A stretch of DNA of 61,290 nt from Phycisphaerales bacterium UBA7800. GTDB taxonomy: Bacteria; Planctomycetota; Phycisphaerae; Phycisphaerales; Phycisphaeraceae. Below, piece after piece: positions 44,618 to 53,672 of the stretch. Under the pieces are notes generated by a model. It did no database searches. It was given only the letters and a program-made list of their open reading frames with translations, and had not been told where the DNA came from. Numbering within the stretch: position 1 is the stretch's first letter; each line of letters begins with the position of its first letter. The position numbers and the translations under genes were made by a program. The DNA lies in assembly GCA_002480565.1 (NCBI GenBank), contig DLCK01000060.1, positions 1 through 61,290 of the forward strand, given 5' to 3'.

Positions 44618-44667
44618 TTAACGTGTTCGCTTGCCGGGGGCGAAGCTCCCTGGTAAGCGAATCAGCA
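44612..44667. repeat. Long hairpin overlapping the HD gene stop codon
   Basis: TGCTGATT at 44612-44619 pairs with AATCAGCA at 44660-44667; inside, TTCGCTTGCCGGG pairs with CCCTGGTAAGCGAA (two mismatches). No T tract, so more likely a REP-type element or mRNA 3' stabiliser than an intrinsic terminator. The remaining gap to 44804 holds nothing I can assign. Confidence 0.75.
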
Positions 44668-44804
44668 GGTGCCTTCCAATCCCATCAGTGTTGGTTTATA
44701 TACCACCGTCAAGCAGTGATTCTTTATGTCTACGGTTTTGGGGTGGTTTACACCATGCGACAATGCTGTCGATTATCCGTTAGGCGAGTATTTAATCATG
44801 TTGC

Positions 44805-46586
44805 TCAGGGCTTGTATTGCCAAAGATGGGTCTTCATCGGCTCGTTTTCGTGGTAGTCCTGATTGAATACCAACACTTCGGTGAGGCCAGCAGCAGTGAG
44901 TTTGTCGGCTGCCATGTTGTTATCCAAGACCATCACATACCGGGGCATTTTGGCCGGATAATTCGTGTCGGACATAAAATCCTGGAGTTGATCCATCTCA
45001 ATGGAATCAATAATCCGCATGGAGAAGAAGACGAACTCTTCGTTAAGCTCATCATGTCGGTCGGTCATATGCAGGAAACGCACCGGTGAATCGTTGACCA
45101 CCTGTTTAAAACGGACTGCTTCGTTATAGACCGGATGGAGTTGGTCGTGGCCGATGGAATAGGCATGCAGGATCATGGAGGTAAAGACAATTGCCCAGGC
45201 TGCATTGAGGTATCCGGCGCGGAGATGTTCGTTTCGCCAGTGTGCCTTAGCGCCCAGGTAGGTGATCCCTGAGCAAAGCAGGACCCAGAAAATGATCAGT
45301 GGCAGTTGGACTTTACCAAAGGCTGCCATATCCGTGTGACCGTTTTGTATAAACCAGTCATAGCCGAGAATCATGCCCATGACGACCAGTGGCGCACCTG
45401 CGAGCATCACCCAATGTGGGATCCGCAGCCAATCCAATTTCTCGTCTTTTTCACCTGCATCGGTGATGCGTTGATGGTCAACCCAAAAGGCGCCGAACAT
45501 CAAACCAATGGCAGGGATAATCGGGAGGATGTATCGTTGCTGCTTGGCAGCGGGGATTGAGAAAAAGATAAAGATCAATGCCATCCAACCCCATGCATAA
45601 AGCATTTGTCGGCGGCGACTGCCAGTCGCCAAACCCCACGGTTGAAATATTGCACCAAAGAAAAGTACTGTCCACGGCCAGATTAATCCCAGCAGTCCGA
45701 CGTAGTACCAGACCGGCTGAAATTCCGGACGTGCAGCGGCATACTCATGAGACAGTCCACTGGCGGTATCCGGGAATGTCGTGAGGATGTAGTTGTACCA
45801 AGGGAAAGCCAGTGCAGTTGCTACGGCCAGTCCGATGAGCAGTCCGCCGGCGTTGCGAAGCCAATCATGTCGATGAAGCGCAATGCAGAGGATCGCAGGT
45901 AACAGCAGCAGCGGGTATGCCAAAGGTCCTTTGGACATGATCGCAGCACCGAGTCCGACACCACAAAGCACCCACCCCAGAAGATATCGCCAGACTTTAA
46001 AGGGACGGTCCGGGCGATGCGGTCCGATGGCCCACCAGGCAGCTGCCACAGCAAAGGTTACAAACGCAGTGAGATGGATATCGTAGGAAGCCAATCTTGC
46101 CTGTCGTTGAACCAGTAGCGTGGTACCTGCAAAAAAGGCTGCAAGCAGTCCGGTGTGGATATTGCCAACGGATAAACCTAACCAGTAGACCGATGCGATG
46201 AGCAGCAGTCCCAACGCCACGCTGACATATCGGGCGCGGAGCATAAGTTCTCTGGGGTTGGTTTGATCAGGCGTCAGGTCGCCCCATGCCATGAGGTTCA
46301 GCCAGACCGCCAGAGGGGGTTTGTTAAGTCGCGGTTTGCCACGCCACGTGGGGACGACCCATGCGTCATCGCGTTGGGGGATGTCATGCCACCCATGTTG
46401 GGCGAGAAAGGTTTCGGTACTGCTGGCAAGGGTGACATTTTCCATGGTATGCCATGTGTCACGCAGACCCAGTGAGGTGAGCAGTGGCAAAGCGCAGGCA
46501 CAGAGCATCAGCACCCATGCCCAACGTGGGCGATCGGATGATAAAACAGGCTCAGCCAGGCGAAACGGTCCGTCAGCAGTCTTCAA
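44805..46586 (-). CDS. GT39/ArnT-like membrane glycosyltransferase
   Basis: 593 residues of the GT-C fold. An N-terminal helix is followed by the periplasmic loop DTWHTMEN and RLNKPPLAVWL, matching the catalytic loop and KPPL motif of ArnT/PMT enzymes that transfer a sugar from a lipid carrier. About eleven more helices follow, then a soluble C-terminal domain. Start is a TTG at 46586 overlapping tilS by 14 nt, with AAGGA upstream; translational coupling is likely. Acceptor unknown. Confidence 0.85.
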   Translation of the reverse strand: MKTADGPFRLAEPVLSSDRPRWAWVLMLCACALPLLTSLGLRDTWHTMENVTLASSTETFLAQHGWHDIPQRDDAWVVPTWRGKPRLNKPPLAVWLNLMAWGDLTPDQTNPRELMLRARYVSVALGLLLIASVYWLGLSVGNIHTGLLAAFFAGTTLLVQRQARLASYDIHLTAFVTFAVAAAWWAIGPHRPDRPFKVWRYLLGWVLCGVGLGAAIMSKGPLAYPLLLLPAILCIALHRHDWLRNAGGLLIGLAVATALAFPWYNYILTTFPDTASGLSHEYAAARPEFQPVWYYVGLLGLIWPWTVLFFGAIFQPWGLATGSRRRQMLYAWGWMALIFIFFSIPAAKQQRYILPIIPAIGLMFGAFWVDHQRITDAGEKDEKLDWLRIPHWVMLAGAPLVVMGMILGYDWFIQNGHTDMAAFGKVQLPLIIFWVLLCSGITYLGAKAHWRNEHLRAGYLNAAWAIVFTSMILHAYSIGHDQLHPVYNEAVRFKQVVNDSPVRFLHMTDRHDELNEEFVFFSMRIIDSIEMDQLQDFMSDTNYPAKMPRYVMVLDNNMAADKLTAAGLTEVLVFNQDYHENEPMKTHLWQYKP

Positions 46587-47685
46587 TACCCTGTCCTTCG
46601 TCTTTGTGTTCTGACAGGTCGGTGGCGGGAGGCTTGTTTGCTCCCGAGGTTGGGGTGAGTGTCAGATGATGACGGTCAAGTGACCCTCTGACACGACGTC
46701 CCAATGCCAGTTGTCTCACCGAACCGTCCTGATCGCTGAGCATCTTACCAAATTGTGCGAGTTGTTTGGCGCCAAGTCGGTCAGGACGGACACCTGCTTG
46801 AGCCAAGACTTGTCTTAGCACCAGACTCAGCATCGCAGGATGCAGGGCTTTGAGCTTGGCTCGACTGTAGGTTTGGCAGTGTTTAGACGATTTGGAGACT
46901 AGTAAACAGTGATCCACAGCCTGTTGACACTGTATGTCCAAAAAGTGTTGGAGGCTTTGGAGTTGATCGGTGGTGTTGACGATTTGCTGGGGTAAATCCG
47001 GGCGAAGTTCCAGGAGGCTGGGGATGACCGACTGCCGTAATGCTGCGCGAAGGCGGGTGGTGTCGGTATTGGTATGGTCTTCGCACCATGTTTGATTGAT
47101 CTGGTTTAGCAGGTCAATGGCCATCGCATGATCGGTCATCAAAGCTGGACGCATCAGGGCGATCCCATGAGCCAGCTCGCGCGTCCAGGGCATTGCTCCC
47201 AGTCCGCGAAGTGATGCACCGCGGAGCAGTCGCATGAGCAAGGTCTCCAACTGATCCAAACCATGCTGAGCGGTGAGGACTGCGGTACAGTCATGTTGCT
47301 TTGCCATTTGGATCAGGGCTGCGTAGCGCTGTTGACGGGCCATGTCCTCGACATTGCCTGCCTGGGTGTCGATGGACAGATCGATTCGCTCAAAGGGCAG
47401 TTGGTGCTGGTTGGCAAGTTGTTCGGTGAGTTGGGCATCGGACTCTGCATCATCGCGCAGATGATGTTGGACATGCCCGACGACGAGCTTCAATCGCCAG
47501 CGTCTGCGGGTTGCAATATTGGACATCGCACAGAGCATGGCCACCGAGTCGGCACCACCGCTGACTGCTAAAAGCAGCTTTTGACCGGGCAGCACATGGC
47601 AGTGATGTGCCAACCCATCGACAATTGCTTTGACGAATGGATGCCGAGGGGGGATGATGTTGGGCGTGCTGGCCATACTACCCAT
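46573..47685 (-). CDS. tilS: tRNA(Ile)-lysidine synthase
   Basis: 370 residues. Modifies C34 of tRNA-Ile(CAU) to lysidine, essential for AUA decoding. N-type PP-loop SGGADSVAM near residue 43; GHVQHHLRDDAESDAQ and AQHGLDQLETLLMRLLRGASLRGL are diagnostic TilS blocks. The C-terminal domain is present but short. The usual start may be ATG 47676 (third codon further in) instead of 47685. It forms an operon with the GT39-like gene. Confidence 0.93.
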   Translation of the reverse strand: MGSMASTPNIIPPRHPFVKAIVDGLAHHCHVLPGQKLLLAVSGGADSVAMLCAMSNIATRRRWRLKLVVGHVQHHLRDDAESDAQLTEQLANQHQLPFERIDLSIDTQAGNVEDMARQQRYAALIQMAKQHDCTAVLTAQHGLDQLETLLMRLLRGASLRGLGAMPWTRELAHGIALMRPALMTDHAMAIDLLNQINQTWCEDHTNTDTTRLRAALRQSVIPSLLELRPDLPQQIVNTTDQLQSLQHFLDIQCQQAVDHCLLVSKSSKHCQTYSRAKLKALHPAMLSLVLRQVLAQAGVRPDRLGAKQLAQFGKMLSDQDGSVRQLALGRRVRGSLDRHHLTLTPTSGANKPPATDLSEHKDEGQGIEDC

Positions 47686-47746
47686 GATAGCTTCAACTGT
47701 CGGTTCTGTATCAACGGGACTAGCTTACTCGTTCAAAGCGCAGGAT

Positions 47747-48253
47747 ATGCTTCTCGTCTGTGGCGTGATGCTGCTGGTCTCCTGGGCATTGATGCGACTA
47801 CGATCCAAAACACGCAATCGCAAACCCCTGGCAAGACCGCAGGAAATCATCGAACGCAACCGCCAGGTCCGCGGTATGCAGGGGCAACTCGAAGAACTCA
47901 TGGTCGAAGTCGAAGCCCTCACCCGACGCTTCGGCGTGCAACTCGATGCCAAGGCACGTCGACTTGAAAATCTCCTCGCACAAGCAGATGACCGCATTGA
48001 GCAGTTACGGGAGTTGCAAGGTCAACCTTCACTGCATCAGGGTGAAGTTGACGATGAGCAGAATGCAGCTTCAGGCAATGCCTCCGTCCAACAAGAACGA
48101 ACACCACCGCCAGCGCCCATTGAGGAAGACCCCCTTGCGAAGTCGGTTTATCAGTTGGCGGATAGCGGGATGGATGCTCATGCCATAGCCATGCAGCTCA
48201 ACGAACATGTCGGCAAAGTCGAACTGATCCTCGCCTTACGCAAAGCAAAATAA
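47747..48253 (+). CDS. Single-pass membrane protein with coiled coil and DUF6115/DUF2802-like tail
   Basis: 168 residues from ATG 47747, which has AGGA close upstream and avoids overlapping tilS; the frame remains open to 47630. One transmembrane helix (MLLVCGVMLLVSWALM), a coiled coil (about 30-80), a low-complexity acidic linker and a C-terminal helix pair (SVYQLADSGMDAHAIAMQLN, KVELILALR) that resembles the small helix-turn-helix-like tail of DUF6115/DUF2802 proteins. Function unknown. Confidence 0.65.
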   Translation: MLLVCGVMLLVSWALMRLRSKTRNRKPLARPQEIIERNRQVRGMQGQLEELMVEVEALTRRFGVQLDAKARRLENLLAQADDRIEQLRELQGQPSLHQGEVDDEQNAASGNASVQQERTPPPAPIEEDPLAKSVYQLADSGMDAHAIAMQLNEHVGKVELILALRKAK

Positions 48254-48282
48254 GCTCTGGATTGCCAGCCAGTCATTGAACA

Positions 48283-49959
48283 TCACCAATCAAGCTGCTC
48301 GGAGTCTTCTGCAAACGGGGGGGTGTCGAGCATGAATTGCACCTGTTCGTCGGACAGGTCATATACCAACATTGTTTTGTTGATTACCTGATCCGGCTGA
48401 CGTACACGCAGATGCGCACAGATTCGAGCAAGCCGTAATCGCAACCACATCCATTGTTCATGAGATAATGCTTCCATGCCATGTGCATGATGGCCAGCGG
48501 ACTTGGGCATTTTCAGGAGTCCACTTTTGAAATACTCTCGGAGCCGACGATATTCCTGATCCATCTGCGGCGTCCAATCGCGTGGCAGGACTTTGGGCGT
48601 TGCACCTGACAGATAGTTGCTGCTGATCGCAAACCTCCCGCCATGTAACGTCTTGTCTGACCACTGAAGCAAACTCTTGCCACCAAGTGAGGGGTCCGCT
48701 TCAGCGACCGCCCCAAAGCCTGCAACATAATCAGACTGTTTAACAGCAATGTGAACATCCTGCCCCCAGTCCAGATTGTCCACAGCCAGATGTGGGAAGA
48801 TCGCGTCGTGTTGTCGGGCTGCCTGATTGGTAAACGTCAAAAATTGCTGCGGGAATAGGACCGTTTGCATCACCAATACCGTGACACATAACAGGCTGAA
48901 TTTTTGAGCAATGGGTATCCATCGCTGCTGTTTGGCTGACTCTTTACGTGGCGGACGCATCAGTGAACCCGTCAACACAAACAGGGCAGGATACACTGGC
49001 AACAGCAACCGCCAACCCGTCGGCTCGGTCACTCGGGAAGCGGTATACATCGTGCAGACAATGATGCAAAGCATCGGCCAACTCAGTTGAATGTCACGTT
49101 GACGTTGGCCTTTACTGAGTATCCAAACCACCTGGGCGAGCAACAACAATACAAGCGTCGCAAGCGGTGTCTTGATCAAAAACGTGTAGCGATAAAAACT
49201 CCCCGGATGGGAATCGAACACCTGCCCGTTGAGATACCAACTGCTTGCCCACAGTTCAGTGGGTTGAGGTTTACTGGCCATCGCCCATTGCATGACGCCT
49301 ACAAGGACCAGCAGCATTAACGGCCAGATCGGAGGCGGGCTGCCGGACTTGCCAAGACGGATACCTTTACGCCATGTCCATGCAGCCAGGGCAGTGAGGA
49401 TCAACGCGTTGGCAAGATCAGGTGTCGCAAGCGGCGCATGGGCGAGTATGGCTGGCGAATAGCAGTACATCGCCAACGTCAACAAGCCGCCATGGTCGCC
49501 CCACATTTTTCGACTCATCGCAAAAAGCAGAATCGCCAGCACGATACTCATCAGTAAAGTCGTGTACCGTGCTGCAAAGAGCGGCGAGTCCGAAGCGTTG
49601 AACAAGCCGGTATGCACCCACGCTTTGACCACGTGATCCAACTGAGCAGCGATGGGCATCTGACTGTCAGGACTCACCGGGCGATGCGCACCATCTGGGG
49701 CGTTGAGCAGTTGCATGCCTACGACATAGTCATAGGGATGCGGATGCCTGCCAAGTCCATCACGATTGCCCAGCAGAGCTTCAGAGCCTCGGACCATGTG
49801 GCCAATCTCCGGCCCGACGGGTGAAAGCTCAGAGACCTGGCGTTGCACCAGCCAGACGTGTCCAGCAAGCAAAACCATCGCCAGCACGAACACCCATCTG
49901 GGCGTCACATTATCGGACTTCTTGGCCAGTTTGAGATTCTCAGATTCAGATACGTTCAT
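48283..49959 (-). CDS. GT-C-type membrane glycosyltransferase (GT39-like)
   Basis: 558 residues with an N-terminal transmembrane segment and about ten more helices. The first periplasmic loop and ARYTTLLMSIVLAILLFAMSR, plus TPDLANALILTALAAWTW, follow the pattern of PMT-superfamily mannosyltransferase-like proteins. A soluble C-terminal region of about 170 residues follows. Lipid-linked sugar transfer is the likely activity, but the catalytic acidic pair is not clear, so assignment is softer than for the 44805 gene. ATG start; TACAAT lies 10 nt upstream. Confidence 0.65.
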   Translation of the reverse strand: MNVSESENLKLAKKSDNVTPRWVFVLAMVLLAGHVWLVQRQVSELSPVGPEIGHMVRGSEALLGNRDGLGRHPHPYDYVVGMQLLNAPDGAHRPVSPDSQMPIAAQLDHVVKAWVHTGLFNASDSPLFAARYTTLLMSIVLAILLFAMSRKMWGDHGGLLTLAMYCYSPAILAHAPLATPDLANALILTALAAWTWRKGIRLGKSGSPPPIWPLMLLVLVGVMQWAMASKPQPTELWASSWYLNGQVFDSHPGSFYRYTFLIKTPLATLVLLLLAQVVWILSKGQRQRDIQLSWPMLCIIVCTMYTASRVTEPTGWRLLLPVYPALFVLTGSLMRPPRKESAKQQRWIPIAQKFSLLCVTVLVMQTVLFPQQFLTFTNQAARQHDAIFPHLAVDNLDWGQDVHIAVKQSDYVAGFGAVAEADPSLGGKSLLQWSDKTLHGGRFAISSNYLSGATPKVLPRDWTPQMDQEYRRLREYFKSGLLKMPKSAGHHAHGMEALSHEQWMWLRLRLARICAHLRVRQPDQVINKTMLVYDLSDEQVQFMLDTPPFAEDSEQLDW

Positions 49960-50067
49960 CAGTTAAAGCATTGTAATCGCAGATCAAATATTTGGTATTG
50001 CGTTGATCAAGACATTGCTCCGCCAAGGTGCCAAGAATGCCAGGGTTTAAGTCAGAGAAAGACATTA

Positions 50068-50204
50068 TTTTGCCTTAGCGAGTCGGCTCGTGTCGAGCCG
50101 GGATTGAGCGAAGCTCAAATTCAGCACACAAACAACATGTTTGATACCGAAATTTTCTCCAGCTGCGGATTTCGTCGCGACACTGAGGCTCGCTAAGGCA
50201 AAAA
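50068..50204. repeat. Miniature element with 15-bp perfect inverted ends
   Basis: Ends TTTTGCCTTAGCGAG (50068-50082) and its exact complement (50189-50204), about 137 nt apart. Internal hairpins CGGCTCG/CGAGCCG and TTGAGC/GCTCAA. No ORF; non-autonomous MITE-like structure 97 nt upstream of the tRNA gene. The rest of the 341-nt gap before the tRNA shows only the promoter below. Confidence 0.8.
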
Positions 50205-50243
50205 CGTCAATATGCGTTCATTATGAGGGCTTGGCGATCAGAC

Positions 50244-50271
50244 TTGGCAGACGAAAAAAAGTCGGTATACT
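50244..50271 (+). promoter_or_regulatory. tRNA-Leu promoter
   Basis: TTGGCA, 16-nt spacer, TATACT; the -10 ends 29 nt before the tRNA. Confidence 0.7.
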
Positions 50272-50300
50272 GTGTCGTTCCAAACAAATGGATGCCAGTC

Positions 50301-50386
50301 GCGGCCGTGGCGGAATTGGCAGACGCGCTAGACTAAGGATCTAGTGGGGGTAAAACCCCGTGGAGGTTCGATCCCTCTCGGCCGCA
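50301..50386 (+). tRNA. tRNA-Leu, anticodon AAG
   Basis: 86-nt class II tRNA. Acceptor stem GCGGCCG/CGGCCGC is perfect; discriminator A; CCA is not encoded. Anticodon stem CTAGA/TCTAG encloses loop CTAAGGA, so positions 34-36 are AAG, reading CUU (and, if A34 is deaminated to inosine, CUC and CUA). The variable arm is a stem GGGG/CCCC around TAAAA; the T arm has TTCGATC. A strong terminator follows at 50397-50436. An adenosine at position 34 is uncommon in bacteria outside tRNA-Arg(ACG). Confidence 0.95.
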
Positions 50387-50396
50387 CTTAAAAATC

Positions 50397-50436
50397 AGAC
50401 GCTTGTCGGTATAATACTGACAAGCGTCTTTTTTTT
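50397..50436 (+). terminator. Intrinsic terminator of tRNA-Leu
   Basis: 11-bp perfect stem AGACGCTTGTC/GACAAGCGTCT, 11-nt loop, eight T. Confidence 0.95.
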
Positions 50437-50508
50437 GTTGGACGCCAGTTGTGAAAATCAATCTCGCTTGTGACGTTGGCACGAACACACGCGTAGGAAG
50501 GCATGCGC

Positions 50509-51069
50509 ATGCAGGTTCATTGGAAAGTGAAACCCGCAGAGAAACATGACCGTGATGTCTTGATCAGTCTGTGGCATCAGTTCATGCAGGAAGAACATGA
50601 GCAGGAGATGACTTTGGCGCAATGGCCGTCAACGACATCGCTCAAGAACTGGATCACTAGACTGGATCGACAAATCCAGCAAGGCAAGATCACGGTCATC
50701 CTCAAAAACCAAACCGTTGTCGGATTCATCGGCATGATTGATTACACCGACAAAGACTGGGTTCCAGCACACGTAGCCTATGTCGTGGATATCTACATGC
50801 TGCCTCATGCACGGAGTTTCGCTGCGTTTAAACAACTCATCAACGGCTTTAGCCAGCAGGTTAAGGATCGGTACAGCCAGATTTGGACCAACATCGCATC
50901 CAGTAAACATCGGGTCGGTGCGCTGCTGTCACGTCTGGGGTTTGCCATCTTGCCGGACATCGAAGTACCGGGGTTGGAAGATCAATGCTACCTGAGTAAA
51001 ACCATCCGCGAAGTTGACCCCAGAGCAGACAGCGCCAACATGTTCGCAGCAATGATGTCAGGCAAGTGA
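50509..51069 (+). CDS. GNAT-fold acetyltransferase with eroded acetyl-CoA motif
   Basis: 186 residues. The overall GNAT pattern is present: VKPAEKHDRDVLISLWHQFM, VVGFIGMIDYTDK and AYVVDIYMLPHARS, where motif A normally ends in a glycine-rich Q/RxxGxG/A turn. Here the sequence is HARSFAAFKQLI without that glycine turn, so acetyl-CoA binding may be weakened or specialised. Start set at 50509, where AGGAAG lies 8 nt upstream (50503 is also in frame). Monocistronic, after the tRNA. Confidence 0.65.
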   Translation: MQVHWKVKPAEKHDRDVLISLWHQFMQEEHEQEMTLAQWPSTTSLKNWITRLDRQIQQGKITVILKNQTVVGFIGMIDYTDKDWVPAHVAYVVDIYMLPHARSFAAFKQLINGFSQQVKDRYSQIWTNIASSKHRVGALLSRLGFAILPDIEVPGLEDQCYLSKTIREVDPRADSANMFAAMMSGK

Positions 51070-51160
51070 TACGCGAGAAGACGGATGCGTTTAATTGTTT
51101 GAATCTCAGCTGTCTTGATTCAAGTTTAGCTGCTATTCGTAGCATGCTTTGACTCAAATT

Positions 51161-51233
51161 TAGCTGCGACACTGCGTGTCGCTGATTCACGCGATTGTTG
51201 TGACACATTCAGCGGCACGCAGTGTCGCAGCTA
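51161..51233. repeat. REP family B doublet (REPIN-like)
   Basis: Copy 2 at 51161-51185 and inverted copy 3 at 51209-51233, 24/25 identical, separated by 23 nt. Stems CGACAC/GTGTCG and CGACAC/GTGCCG. Such inverted doublets are characteristic of REPINs. Confidence 0.85.
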
Positions 51234-51276
51234 TGACAAGACACAGACACGACAATTGAATTGACACTGGCGCAAT

Positions 51277-51316
51277 AAAAACGCAGCAACAGGTATCAAC
51301 CCATTCCTGCGTTTTT
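51277..51316. terminator. Bidirectional intrinsic terminator
   Basis: AAAAACGCAG at 51277-51286 pairs with CTGCGTTTTT at 51307-51316; A and T runs serve both the GNAT gene (plus) and the sulfatase gene (minus). Confidence 0.75.
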
Positions 51317-51350
51317 GTTTGTATTTGTGATGCTTAAATCACATCATGAC

Positions 51351-52850
51351 TCAGTGGTGACACTTGGCTAATTTGTCAGCATACTTTTCGCTCAACGCCT
51401 TGGCACCGTCTTCCCGGCCGGTCTCTTTGAGACGTTCAATGTAATTCTTCAGAACCTTGACACCTTGGCCATGATGTGTGTGATGCGGGCCGCCTTCGCG
51501 GATAACTGTCCACATCGGATCGACGACATCGTTGCAGGTGATCGCCATCTTCTGCATCTGTGTGTCATGCCAACCCATCAAGCGGTGCGCACCTTCTCGG
51601 CAGAGTTCCGGATGCGCTTCGGAAAGGTCATTAAGCTCGTGCGGATCATTCTCCACATCAAAGAGCATTTCCTGATCCAGCAGATGGAAACCATCATGAT
51701 ACGTGCGGATGTACAGCCACTTGCCCCAACGCGATGAACGTTGACAGACGTGACAGCATTGACTGACCACCAGGTCATCACGCCCGGCATCCGAGCCATC
51801 CTTGAGGGTGGCTGCGTAGCTTTGGCCATCCCAGATGTCAGGCTTTTCACTGCCGATCATGTCCATGACAGTGGGAGCCCAGTCGATGTTGTAATGCAGA
51901 CCGTCGTCGACTTTGCCAGCAGCGCCGCCGGGCCACTTGACGATCATCGGGATATGACAGGTGCCCTGGTCTGCGGTGCCATGTTCGCCGTAGATGCCCA
52001 GATCACCCTGGTTTTCACCATGATCCGCGGAGATGATGATGACGGTATCGTCGTAGACGCCATCGGCTTTGAGCTTTTCGATCATCCATTTGATCTTGTC
52101 ATCCACGTAACGGATGGCAATGTCATAACCATCAATCCATGTCTTGAGCGTGTCCATGTCGGTGATGCGCTGCGGTAGTCGGGGCCACTGCTTGGTGTTG
52201 TTGTCACTGTACATGCCAAGGTCCGAGCAGGAGTGAGGCCCGGTTTTTTTCATGTGCTTGGCGAGTAGTTCCTCGGTCATCCAGTCGGCCACAGGTTCAT
52301 TCTCAAACGGGTTGGGGTAATCCAACGGTGCGCGGTAAGGCGTGTGGATGTCCCAGAAGTTGATGTGCATGTACCAATTGTCTTTGGAGGCATTGTCGTT
52401 GAACCATTTTTCAACGACCGGCTGAACGACCTCAGCGGACTCCATGCCACCTTGACCGGTGTTGTGGATTTCGTTGAAGCCTGCATAGAAATGCCATGCT
52501 GCGTGACGTTGACCAAAGGGCGAGATCATCGCGGTGTGATAGCCTGCGCGTTGAAGCTGTCGGGCGAACCCGTGGTCATCAAAGTGATCGCGGAAGCCTC
52601 GCCCCTTGCCTTGGACTTTGGGTTGCGCTGCACTGCCACCGTGTCCGACGACACCGGTCTGGATGCCAAATCGCCCGGAGTAAAACGCGGTCCGTGAGGG
52701 TAAGCATGGCGCGTCAGGCGTGTAGACATTGGTGCAACGCAGACCTTCAGCGGCGACCTGATCAATCGTCGGGCTGGTGTTGCGATGATAGCCGTAGCAA
52801 CTTAGATGGTTTGGATTCAGTGCATCAAGGTCAAGATATAAAATGCGCAT
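51351..52850 (-). CDS. Sulfatase (CLPSR type)
   Basis: 499 residues. Formylglycine motif CLPSR at 49-53; LDLDALNPNHLSCYGYHRNT supplies N-terminal metal ligands and SADHGENQGDLG the later pair. No signal peptide (MRILYLDLDALNPNH). AAAGGA lies 8 nt before the ATG, and the gene begins 30 nt after the IclR gene in the same direction, so the two form an operon under the IclR promoter and operator. Confidence 0.93.
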   Translation of the reverse strand: MRILYLDLDALNPNHLSCYGYHRNTSPTIDQVAAEGLRCTNVYTPDAPCLPSRTAFYSGRFGIQTGVVGHGGSAAQPKVQGKGRGFRDHFDDHGFARQLQRAGYHTAMISPFGQRHAAWHFYAGFNEIHNTGQGGMESAEVVQPVVEKWFNDNASKDNWYMHINFWDIHTPYRAPLDYPNPFENEPVADWMTEELLAKHMKKTGPHSCSDLGMYSDNNTKQWPRLPQRITDMDTLKTWIDGYDIAIRYVDDKIKWMIEKLKADGVYDDTVIIISADHGENQGDLGIYGEHGTADQGTCHIPMIVKWPGGAAGKVDDGLHYNIDWAPTVMDMIGSEKPDIWDGQSYAATLKDGSDAGRDDLVVSQCCHVCQRSSRWGKWLYIRTYHDGFHLLDQEMLFDVENDPHELNDLSEAHPELCREGAHRLMGWHDTQMQKMAITCNDVVDPMWTVIREGGPHHTHHGQGVKVLKNYIERLKETGREDGAKALSEKYADKLAKCHH

Positions 52851-52880
52851 GATGGGGTTCCTTTGTGAACAAAGCGTATT

Positions 52881-53672
52881 TCAATTGTGAGTGATGTTTG
52901 GCTGACCGCTGAGAATTTCACCTGCGTCAGTCAGCGCGTTAATGATTTGTGTATTGGGTTGTGGGTTGGCTGGATGGACGACCTGTGCCATGGTCAGAAT
53001 GCCCCAGAGTGTTTGGCTGTCGTGCTGATCAAAAATCGGCACGCTGTATCGGCGGACACCGTTGGGGTTAATGGTCAGATCAAACGCATAACCCTGGCTT
53101 GTGGTCTGGCGAACCAGTTGGTTGAGTTTGTTGATTTTGATGGGTTGAGCTTTGCAGTGTTCATCCCATTGCCAGAGTTGTTTGCGGGGCGCCTGTTGTG
53201 CATCGTCTGCCCAGCTGCGGTAGACCAGATCAAGTGATTCGATTTCGGTCAGGTCACGGTAGTGGCCGATCCGCGCGGTCGCTGTGACGGTAACAGTGTC
53301 CGGCTCAACGCGCTCGATCATGGTCAAGCCGCCAGCGAGTTTGCGGTACAGTTCACAGGTGTGTCCAAACTGTTGACTTAGACCACTCATCACTTCACGA
53401 GCGCGGTGAATGAGGGTCATGCCTGTCTCTACCCGCTGAGTAAGCGATATTTTGGCTGAGTATCGTTTGGTCAGTTCATCACGTTCCACTGCACCACAGT
53501 CACACAGCGCGCTGAGCAGTCGCAAGACCGAGGTCTTGGGGAAGCCGGTTTCACTGACCAGTGCTTCGAGGGTTGAGGCACCTTTGCTGGTGAGTGCTGC
53601 GAGGATCGCCAATCCACGTGTCAAAGCTGGCGCAGGATCGGGGGTGATGGGCGTAGGGGACCAGTGTTCCAT
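52881..53672 (-). CDS. IclR-family transcriptional regulator
   Basis: 263 residues. Winged helix ALTRGLAILAALTSKGASTL and FPKTSVLRLLSALCDCG at about 17-62; the effector domain (RIGHYRDLTEIESLDLVYRS, TSQGYAFDL, GVRRYSVPIFD) follows. IclR proteins respond to small acids or sugar derivatives. A full promoter and two operator-like palindromes overlap its start, indicating autoregulation of the IclR-sulfatase operon. No Shine-Dalgarno: the message is probably leaderless. Confidence 0.9.
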   Translation of the reverse strand: MEHWSPTPITPDPAPALTRGLAILAALTSKGASTLEALVSETGFPKTSVLRLLSALCDCGAVERDELTKRYSAKISLTQRVETGMTLIHRAREVMSGLSQQFGHTCELYRKLAGGLTMIERVEPDTVTVTATARIGHYRDLTEIESLDLVYRSWADDAQQAPRKQLWQWDEHCKAQPIKINKLNQLVRQTTSQGYAFDLTINPNGVRRYSVPIFDQHDSQTLWGILTMAQVVHPANPQPNTQIINALTDAGEILSGQPNITHN

